The notes beneath the pieces were generated by a model that saw only the letters and a list, made by a program, of their open reading frames with translations, had not been told where the DNA came from and searched no databases. A program made the translations under genes and the position numbers. A stretch of DNA of 19,429 nt, taken from the NCBI GenBank assembly GCA_900546345.1, contig URCI01000056.1, positions 1 to 19,429 of the forward strand, read 5' to 3'. Within the stretch, counting starts at the first letter, position 1, and each line of letters starts with the position of its first letter. The stretch is from an uncultured Prevotella sp. GTDB lineage: Bacteria > Bacteroidota > Bacteroidia > Bacteroidales > Bacteroidaceae. This document shows positions 14,181 through 19,429 of this stretch, piece after piece.

Positions 14181-16940
14181 CTATGCTCCAAACAAGTTGA
14201 GCTTATTATCACGTGCTTGGTCGAGTGACATCAGTTGTGCCTGTTTCTCATGATATTGCTGTCTAAGCGTTTCATAGCGGTCTGAGAGTTCCTGCACATA
14301 GCCTTGCCTCTGTTTGGGATCCATGAGACGGGCAGCAATGATAGGCGGTTGGCTGGCATCCTTCGTCCAGACGACCGGAGCATCATAAACAGGCGCTATC
14401 TTGAGAGCAACATGCATCTCACTCGTCGTGGCACCACCAATCAGCAATGGGATGTGCATTCCCGCCTTTTGCAATTCTTCGGCCACATGCACCATCTCAC
14501 CCAACGAGGGAGTGATGAGTCCACTCAATCCGATGAAGTCGACATGCTCTTGTCGCGCTTTCGCAACGATCTGCTCTGCCGGTACCATCACACCAAGATC
14601 AATGACGTCATAGTTGTTGCAGGCGAAGACGACACCAACAATATTTTTTCCGATGTCATGTACATCACCCTTGACCGTAGCCAGCAACACGCGTCCGGCT
14701 GTTGCCGCTCCTTCTTCCTTCTCTGCCTCAATATATGGCTGGAGAATGGCGACCGCTTGCTTCATGGTTCGTGCAGTCTTCACCACTTGTGGCAAAAACA
14801 TCTTTCCTGCTCCAAACAAAGTGCCCACTTCGTTCATACCATCCATTAGCGGGCCTTCGATGATGTCGACAGCATGAGGATACTTCTCAAGAGCCTCGTG
14901 CAAGTCGGTCTCCATGTATTTACCAATACCTTTCCTCAATGCATAGCCCAACCGTTTCTCTACAGTCTCCCTGCGCCAAGCCTCATCAGAGACCGTCTCG
15001 ACCTTGCCTCCCTGAGTAGCCGCCAACTTGGCCGCTTCCTGCTCGGCACGTTTCTTCTCAGCAAGTTCCACCAAATCTTCCGATGCTCCCTGCCGGCGAT
15101 TGAGTATGACATCTTCTATGATAGTCAGCTCATCGGCAGGTATATCGGCGTAAGTCAACTTTGTAGCGGGGTTGACAATACCAAAGTCCATGCCCTGATC
15201 GATGGCATGATAAAGAAACACCGCGTGCATAGCCTCACGGATGTAGTTGATGCCACGGAAGGAGAAACTCAGATTACTTACACCGCCACTCACATGTGCA
15301 CCTTTGAGATGATTCCGAATCCATCCCGTTGCCCTGATGAAATCAAGCGCATAACTGTCATGCTCCGCAATTCCTGTGGCAACCGACAATATATTAGGAT
15401 CAAAGATAATGTTCAAAGGATCCATTCCAACTTGCTCTACCAAAATGCGGTAAGCGCGCTCGGCAATCTCTATCTTTCTAGCATAGGAAGTAGCCTGTCC
15501 CTGCTCGTCGAAACACATCACTACGACAGCTGCCCCAAAACGCTTGACATCCTTGGCATGACGAATAAACACGCTCTCTCCCTCCTTTAACGAAATAGAG
15601 TTGACAATACACTTGCCCTGCATGCACTTCAGTCCAGCCATGATCACGTCCCAGTCCGAAGAGTCTATCATCACAGGGACACGGGCTATATCAGGATCGC
15701 TGGAGATAAGGTTTAAGAATTTAACCATTTCTGCCTTAGCATCAAGCAGACCGTCATCCATATTGATATCGATCACAAGCGCACCGTCATCAACCTGTTT
15801 ACGGGCTATTTCCAAAGCTTCACTATATTGCTTGTGCTCAATGAGACGTAAAAACTTACGACTACCGGCCACATTGCAGCGCTCACCAACATTTACAAAA
15901 TGCACCTCTGGAGTGACATTGAGAAGTTCCAAGCCGGAAAGCCACAACGTCTCAGAACGTGGTGGCACCTGATGAGGCTGATAATGCTGTGCTTTCTCTG
16001 CAAAAGCAGAAATAAACTCAGGTGTAGTTCCGCAACAGCCACCGATGATGTTGACAAGACCTTCTTTCATAAAGACTTCCATCTCGTCGGCCATTTGTCC
16101 GGCTGTCTCATCATATTGTCCCATAGAATTGGGCAATCCAGCATTGGGATACACACTTATATAAAAAGGAGCCCGGACAGCCATTGTTCTAAGATAAGGC
16201 AACATCTGTGGTGCTCCAAAGGAGCAGTTCAGTCCTACCGAAAAGATCGGATAATCGACAATACTGGCCAAGAAAGCATCGAGTGTTTGTCCGCTCAGTG
16301 TGCGCCCTGCCAAATCACTAATCGTCACACTGACCATTATGGGCAACCGGCGCCCACTTTTCTCCATTGACGCTACTGATGCGTCAATAGCAGCCTTACA
16401 GTTCAATGTGTCAAAGACTGTTTCGATCAGGATCGCATCAACTCCCCCACGTATCAATGCGTCGACTTCCTCGCAATAAGCATCAAAAAGCTCATCGTAG
16501 GTGAGATCACGAGCTGACGGGTCACTAACATCAGGACTCATGGAGCACGTCTTATTGGTAGGTCCTACCGAGCCGCATACAAAACGGGGGCACGCTGAAG
16601 AAGAATACTCCTCTGCACATTTCTTGGCGATACGAGCTCCCTGATAAGCCATCTCTGCACAGTCGGCTTCAAGATGATAATCTGCCTGAGATATCCGCTG
16701 AGAAGAAAAAGTGTTAGTGGTAATGAGATCCGCACCTGCTGCAAGATATTGCCGATGAATGTCCATGATCACCTCAGGTTGCGTGATATTTAACATATCG
16801 TTGTTGCCTTTCATCTGCACCTCCACATCAGCATAGCGGGTTCCACGAAAATCAGACTCTGTGAGCCCAACCTTCTGAATCATAGTTCCCATAGCGCCGT
16901 CAAGCAACACTAATCTCTCTTTAACAATATCCTCTAGCAT
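14181..16940 (-). CDS. metH: Cobalamin-dependent methionine synthase lacking reactivation domain
   Basis: MetH transfers a methyl group from methyltetrahydrofolate through cobalamin to homocysteine, giving methionine. The 919-aa protein contains three of the four usual modules. Residues 1-325 are the homocysteine domain (LDGAMGTM at 13-20; zinc ligands C239 in GLNCSFGA and C302, C303 in GGCCGTTPE). Residues 335-620 are the pterin-binding domain (FVNVGERCNVAGS, DINMDDGLLD). Residues 650-890 are the cobalamin cap and Rossmann domain with DVHDIG (H761 is the lower axial ligand). It ends about 20 residues past this module. The roughly 330-residue AdoMet-dependent reactivation domain of Escherichia coli MetH (1227 aa) is absent, so reactivation presumably needs a separate protein, as known for other Bacteroidetes. 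No cobalamin riboswitch was recognised upstream. Confidence 0.96.
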   Translation of the reverse strand: MLEDIVKERLVLLDGAMGTMIQKVGLTESDFRGTRYADVEVQMKGNNDMLNITQPEVIMDIHRQYLAAGADLITTNTFSSQRISQADYHLEADCAEMAYQGARIAKKCAEEYSSSACPRFVCGSVGPTNKTCSMSPDVSDPSARDLTYDELFDAYCEEVDALIRGGVDAILIETVFDTLNCKAAIDASVASMEKSGRRLPIMVSVTISDLAGRTLSGQTLDAFLASIVDYPIFSVGLNCSFGAPQMLPYLRTMAVRAPFYISVYPNAGLPNSMGQYDETAGQMADEMEVFMKEGLVNIIGGCCGTTPEFISAFAEKAQHYQPHQVPPRSETLWLSGLELLNVTPEVHFVNVGERCNVAGSRKFLRLIEHKQYSEALEIARKQVDDGALVIDINMDDGLLDAKAEMVKFLNLISSDPDIARVPVMIDSSDWDVIMAGLKCMQGKCIVNSISLKEGESVFIRHAKDVKRFGAAVVVMCFDEQGQATSYARKIEIAERAYRILVEQVGMDPLNIIFDPNILSVATGIAEHDSYALDFIRATGWIRNHLKGAHVSGGVSNLSFSFRGINYIREAMHAVFLYHAIDQGMDFGIVNPATKLTYADIPADELTIIEDVILNRRQGASEDLVELAEKKRAEQEAAKLAATQGGKVETVSDEAWRRETVEKRLGYALRKGIGKYMETDLHEALEKYPHAVDIIEGPLMDGMNEVGTLFGAGKMFLPQVVKTARTMKQAVAILQPYIEAEKEEGAATAGRVLLATVKGDVHDIGKNIVGVVFACNNYDVIDLGVMVPAEQIVAKARQEHVDFIGLSGLITPSLGEMVHVAEELQKAGMHIPLLIGGATTSEMHVALKIAPVYDAPVVWTKDASQPPIIAARLMDPKQRQGYVQELSDRYETLRQQYHEKQAQLMSLDQARDNKLNLFGA

Positions 16941-17031
16941 GTTTTCGGTTGTGTATTACTTACTTATATTCTACTTTCACAGAATCCAAAATCATCTTGA
17001 ATGAAGAGTACTCACCCTCTTGTCACTGACA

Positions 17032-17511
17032 TCAGAAATGCTTGATGGCGCGATCCATCTCTCGCCTGTCTTCTTTTTCTTTAAGCGTTTGACGTTTGTC
17101 ATATTCCTTTTTGCCTCGTGCCAAGGCTATGTCTACCTTTGCACGTCCATGGGCATCTATGAACATCAGTGTCGGCACAATAGTGAAGCCCGGGGTCTTG
17201 CTGTCTTGCTCTAAGCGGCGGATCTCACGCTTCGTAAGCAGCAACTTTCTGTCCCGCTTGGCTTCATGATTGGAATAAGAGCCATAAAAATAGGGAGAGA
17301 TATTCATTCCCTTTACCCATACTTCACCATGATTGATATAGCAAAAAGCATCAACCAAAGAGGCTTTTCCCAATCTGACAGACTTGATCTCTGTGCCTGT
17401 GAGAACAATACCTGCCGTATAAGTATCAATGAAAATATATTCGAAAGATGCCTTTTTGTTCTTGATTTGCACAGGACTTTTCTTTCTTAGTTCTTGTTGC
17501 TCTTTGTTCAT
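17032..17511 (-). CDS. smpB: SsrA-binding protein SmpB
   Basis: SmpB binds tmRNA and brings it to stalled ribosomes for trans-translation. From ATG 17511 the protein has 159 aa, the usual size. The β-barrel core contains IDTYTAGIVLTGTEIKSVR and GKASLVDAF, followed by the GEVWVKGMNI and HEAKRDRKLLL stretches that contact tmRNA. The C-terminal basic tail (KKEYDKRQTLKEKEDRRE) enters the mRNA channel and is well preserved. An alternative GTG start at 17535 overlaps the stop of the preceding gene and would add eight residues; the ATG is preferred. The DMP19-like gene lies 23 bp upstream and metH 91 bp downstream. tmRNA itself is not in this window. Confidence 0.96.
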   Translation of the reverse strand: MNKEQQELRKKSPVQIKNKKASFEYIFIDTYTAGIVLTGTEIKSVRLGKASLVDAFCYINHGEVWVKGMNISPYFYGSYSNHEAKRDRKLLLTKREIRRLEQDSKTPGFTIVPTLMFIDAHGRAKVDIALARGKKEYDKRQTLKEKEDRREMDRAIKHF

Positions 17512-17534
17512 CTTCAATTCTTCTTTCCTAACCA

Positions 17535-18041
17535 CTACTTGTCGATGACAGCAAAATCCTCAATATGATCATCGACATACTGAGCGATAGCTTCTGTAAA
17601 CTCTTCCTCGTGCTCAACAAAATAATCGTCGAAATCGTCAAATTCCGGGAACCGTTCATAGAGTGCATCAAATTCCTCTTGGGAACAATCCTGCTCTATT
17701 TCCTCACGATACTTCTTGAAATAGCGACTACATTTATCCAACAATTTATACAAGTCACGCACGCCCCATTCCCTGACGGCCTTGCCAAAGGGATTGAAGA
17801 AAATAAACTCACCTAAGCCATTATGTATCAACTCGATGAAGCCTCCATCCATTACGCTGTCCCGTAGCATTAAGTAGCCCAGCAACGTAATCTGATCGGC
17901 ATTGAGCTTGCCCATATTATCAGCACTGAGTTCCCCACCTATCGTCTGATGGATTGCGTCAGCAAAAGCTTGAAGAAAGCTGTCCATGCCCTCTTCCGCA
18001 GCTTTTCGCAACACGTTGTCATCTATATGTACTTGTACCAT
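17535..18041 (-). CDS. DMP19/DUF4375-like protein of unknown function
   Basis: This 168-aa, strongly acidic, cytoplasmic-looking protein has no signal peptide or membrane segment. It resembles the DMP19 (DUF4375) family: the middle reads LGYLMLRDSVMDGGFIELIH, then NGLGEFIF, the family's typical GFIELIHNG-like core. The C-terminal third is rich in Asp, Glu and aromatic residues (FPEFDDFDDYFVEHEEEF). The crystallised Neisseria DMP19 is a DNA-mimic that binds a repressor, but that role should not be carried over without evidence. It heads the minus-strand cluster and has a TATCTTTG box upstream; smpB begins 23 bp after its stop. Confidence 0.68.
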   Translation of the reverse strand: MVQVHIDDNVLRKAAEEGMDSFLQAFADAIHQTIGGELSADNMGKLNADQITLLGYLMLRDSVMDGGFIELIHNGLGEFIFFNPFGKAVREWGVRDLYKLLDKCSRYFKKYREEIEQDCSQEEFDALYERFPEFDDFDDYFVEHEEEFTEAIAQYVDDHIEDFAVIDK

Positions 18042-18065
18042 TGTTCTTTATCTTACTTTGATATG

Positions 18066-18073
18066 CAAAGATA
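18066..18073 (-). promoter_or_regulatory. -7 box of the DMP19-smpB cluster promoter
   Basis: TATCTTTG on the minus strand lies 24 bp upstream of the ATG at 18041. The expected TTTG -33 element about 19 bp further upstream is not clear (CTGT at 18093-18096), so only the -7 box is supported. This probably drives the DMP19-like gene and smpB, and possibly metH, map, tsaD and pncC. Confidence 0.5.
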
Positions 18074-18123
18074 CGAAAAAATAAGTGTAGTAACAGAGAA
18101 ATCACCAAAAAATACACATTAAT

Positions 18124-18139
18124 AATGATAATTATCATT
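18124..18139. promoter_or_regulatory. Perfect 16-bp palindrome, Fur-box-like operator candidate
   Basis: AATGATAATTATCATT reads the same on both strands. With the preceding AATAAT/GATAAT hexamers it resembles the start of a Fur box (GATAATGATAATCATTATC), although the third hexamer is only partly matched. It ends 18 bp before the -7 box at 18158, so it covers the -33 region of that promoter. Binding of a repressor here would block polymerase. AT-rich palindromes also occur by chance. Confidence 0.45.
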
Positions 18140-18157
18140 TATCTAAAACAAAACAGC

Positions 18158-18165
18158 TATCTTTG
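18158..18165 (+). promoter_or_regulatory. -7 box of the lipoprotein-like gene promoter
   Basis: TATCTTTG (18158-18165) lies 44 bp before the ATG at 18210. It overlaps a perfect 12-bp palindrome, TTTGCATGCAAA (18162-18173). A second inverted repeat, ATGCC-CAT-GGCAT (18178-18190), follows in the presumed leader. A canonical -33 TTTG is absent; a TTT at 18138-18140 is at a short distance. Confidence 0.55.
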
Positions 18166-18209
18166 CATGCAAATATGATGCCCATGGCATTACTTCAAAT
18201 CGATTCATT

Positions 18210-18662
18210 ATGAAGAATTGTAAACACCTTCTTTACGCTCTCTCCGGTTGTCTGACCTTGGCAGCCTTTCTCATGAATGGATATGCCTGCAGTAATGAGA
18301 GCAAAAGCCGATTGGAGGATACGGTGGACTCCTTCGCAACGGCTTATTTCAATTGGCGCTTCCCTGATGCTGTCAAATACTGCACGCCACAGTCTCTGCG
18401 GTGGCTGACATACGCAAGCAGCCAAGTGACAAGAAAGGATGTGGAAGTACTTCGCAATAAACAGGAGGGAGCCCAATGCCAAATCGATGACATCGAGCTC
18501 CCCGATGATTCTACTGCAAATATCCTATTGACAGTCAATAATTTCCTTTCCATGGACACAATTGGGGACACACCTTCGCCAACGGCTGAAAAAACATTTC
18601 ATATCCGTGCCATACAACGACAGGGAAGATGGATGATCGATCTAGACGCACTTCCCAATTAA
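18210..18662 (+). CDS. Putative lipoprotein, NTF2-like small protein
   Basis: This 150-aa protein begins with a signal sequence (KNCKHLLYALSGC, then LTLAAFLMNGYAC) and a cysteine at residue 27 followed by SNESK, compatible with a Bacteroidetes lipoprotein signal, although GYA-C is a weak lipobox. An alternative lipobox LSGC at residue 14 gives too short a signal. The mature part reads like an NTF2/DUF4878-type fold: a helix with SFATAYFNWRFPDAVKYCTP, a strand region with NILLTVNNF, and the ending FHIRAIQRQGRWMIDLD (about 130-147), where a query-like RQGRWMIDL is typical of this fold. No function can be assigned. The gene is alone between the divergent promoter region and a convergent gene. 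Confidence 0.78.
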   Translation: MKNCKHLLYALSGCLTLAAFLMNGYACSNESKSRLEDTVDSFATAYFNWRFPDAVKYCTPQSLRWLTYASSQVTRKDVEVLRNKQEGAQCQIDDIELPDDSTANILLTVNNFLSMDTIGDTPSPTAEKTFHIRAIQRQGRWMIDLDALPN

Positions 18663-18672
18663 GCGGATCCAT

Positions 18673-18700
18673 AAAAAGGCATGCGTTCCGCCCACATGCC
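18673..18700 (-). terminator. Rho-independent terminator of the minus-strand exported-protein gene
   Basis: GGCATG (18678-18683) and CATGCC (18695-18700) can pair. Read on the minus strand the hairpin is followed by TTTTTAT, a short U tract. It lies 54 bp after the stop of the minus-strand gene ending at 18754, in the gap between convergent genes. On the plus strand the hairpin has no U tract. Confidence 0.6.
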
Positions 18701-18753
18701 CCTCTATATGTATGGTTTTCATTCGCTTCTTTCGAAGTAAAATTCCAGATATA

Positions 18754-19245
18754 TTATTTCCAGTCCATTTCTCTTACTTCATTGAGTGCTTCAGTCCAAT
18801 CGGTATCCAAAGAGAACTGCGTAATGAACTTAGGACTATTGCAGTAAGCCAATACGAGATCTTTGTCCTCATCATGGAATAAGCTGTGGCTGACACTAGC
18901 ATTCTTGAAGCGTTGAGCGACCATTTCCCGTTTACTTTTACTCTTACCTGCTTCTACGAGCCGTTTCACAAAGAGGTTGACAAACTCTACCATTGCATTG
19001 GTTTGCTTGCCTAACTGCAATTCTGTAAACGAGCTGTCTTGTTTGGCTTTATAGAGCATATACTCGACAGCATCCCACTTAAATGATGCTATTTTTCGCT
19101 CATCTATCTTTTTGGTTTTATCCAATTTGATGGTCTCAAATTGTTTTTGCATTCGTCTTACCTCATTATAGATCTCCTGAGCACTACCTTCCAAGGAAAA
19201 GAAGGCAAGAACAAAAATAAGGAGGATTGTTTTCACTGCTTTCAT
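18754..19245 (-). CDS. Exported protein of unknown function
   Basis: I do not recognise this 163-aa protein. Residues 1-22 form a clear signal peptide: MKAVK, then the hydrophobic TILLIFVLAFFSL, and a small-residue cut site at GSA before Q23. The mature part is rich in Lys and Glu and is predicted helical (NEVRRMQKQFETIKLDKTKK), with a middle segment (SFKWDAVEYMLYKAKQD) and a C-terminal DWTEALNEVREMDWK. No catalytic motif or membrane segment is visible. It should be periplasmic. It starts 33 bp after the stop of the ABC ATPase gene and may be co-transcribed with it. A terminator-like hairpin follows. Confidence 0.8.
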   Translation of the reverse strand: MKAVKTILLIFVLAFFSLEGSAQEIYNEVRRMQKQFETIKLDKTKKIDERKIASFKWDAVEYMLYKAKQDSSFTELQLGKQTNAMVEFVNLFVKRLVEAGKSKSKREMVAQRFKNASVSHSLFHDEDKDLVLAYCNSPKFITQFSLDTDWTEALNEVREMDWK

Positions 19246-19278
19246 ACAAAGACTTATTATTTGATGATACTAAAATGA

Positions 19279-19429
19279 TTAGATATGTCTCACAAGACGG
19301 ATACGGTGATCGATACATGCCGGAAGTTCCTCCTCATAATGAGTGACCATTACAAGGGTCTTGTTGGGACGTTTGCAGAATGTCTCTATGACATCCTTCA
19401 CCAATCGCCGATTGTTATCGTCCAGTCCA
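19279..19429 (-). CDS. ABC-type ATPase, C-terminal end (truncated by window edge)
   Basis: The window end encodes the last 49 residues of an ABC ATPase in the minus direction. It begins at the D-loop GLDDNNRRL, continues with VKDVIETFCKRPNKT, and shows the H-loop VTHYEEELPACID with the switch histidine, then HRIRLVRHI and a TAA stop. The EEELPACIDHRI pattern is like that of the ModF/PhrA-type soluble ABC ATPases annotated as molybdenum transporter or photorepair proteins. The Walker motifs lie outside the window, so the substrate and whether it has a second ATPase domain cannot be told. Confidence 0.75.
   Translation of the reverse strand, partial: GLDDNNRRLVKDVIETFCKRPNKTLVMVTHYEEELPACIDHRIRLVRHI

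Noticed and set aside
14304..15590. Long plus-strand open frames opposite metH
   Set aside because: They lie antisense to a strongly conserved gene, show low-complexity, Ser/Cys/His-rich sequence with no recognisable family and lack promoters; they are a by-product of metH codon use.
16941..17031. Possible cobalamin or SAM riboswitch or promoter upstream of metH
   Set aside because: The 91-bp gap is too short for a cobalamin riboswitch, no conserved B12-box-like sequence was seen and no TAnnTTTG box is present; an 11-bp palindrome TGTCACTGACA at 17021-17031 is too short to interpret.
17512..17535. GTG start for smpB overlapping the preceding stop
   Set aside because: A conventional ATG at 17511 gives the normal SmpB length and no family feature lies in the added eight residues.
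18210..18251. Lipobox LSGC at residue 14 of the lipoprotein-like gene
   Set aside because: It would leave a 13-residue signal, shorter than usual, with a further hydrophobic stretch after the cysteine; Cys27 is the better site.
1..19429. CRISPR arrays, insertion sequences, toxin-antitoxin or defence islands
   Set aside because: No regularly spaced repeats, transposase motifs or defence-protein motifs were seen anywhere in the window.

Overview
The window looks like a chromosomal housekeeping segment from a member of the Bacteroidetes, most likely Prevotellaceae (Prevotella or a close relative). The evidence is: several promoters of the Bacteroidetes type (TATCTTTG -7 boxes with a TTTG-like -33 element about 19 bp upstream), no recognisable Shine-Dalgarno sequences before the genes, Bacteroidetes-restricted families (DUF4835, DUF3127, HU-LysM proteins), a short FtsY and a MetH without its reactivation domain. 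I saw no phage, transposon, CRISPR array or obvious horizontally acquired island.

Layout. Positions 1-185 hold two tandem, apparently identical tRNA-Lys(CTT) genes (the first cut by the window edge) and a rho-independent terminator. Positions 230-4395 are a plus-strand cluster: promoter, ftsY, rimO, a small HU-family protein, and a membrane-spanning protein with an HU domain at one end and a LysM-like domain at the other. The last three overlap by ATGA. At 4410-4466 a long inverted repeat separates this cluster from a minus-strand DUF3127 OB-fold gene whose product ends in an SSB-like DDLPF tail. That gene is transcribed divergently from dnaN.

Positions 5089-11480 form a plus-strand replication and repair cluster: dnaN, a DnaQ-fold 3'-5' exonuclease, a DUF4835 exported protein, recN, and an exported trypsin-fold/TPR protein that has lost its catalytic serine. 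A long imperfect hairpin (6242-6299) lies between dnaN and the exonuclease gene. A perfect 15-bp stem-loop (11548-11583) marks the point where plus- and minus-strand genes converge.

Positions 11639-18041 are a minus-strand cluster, in transcription order: DMP19/DUF4375-like gene, smpB, metH, map, tsaD, pncC. It brings together trans-translation, methionine synthesis, N-terminal methionine removal, tRNA t6A modification and NMN recycling. A compact divergent promoter region with several palindromes (18066-18190) separates it from a plus-strand lipoprotein-like gene (18210-18662). The window ends with a minus-strand exported protein of unknown function and the C-terminal 49 residues of an ABC-type ATPase.

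The most interesting items are the HU-transmembrane-LysM protein, which could tether nucleoid to cell wall; the DUF3127 protein with an SSB-like tail facing dnaN; the pseudo-protease with TPRs; and the palindrome-rich promoter at 18124-18190. Each is a sequence-based inference, and no search could be run.
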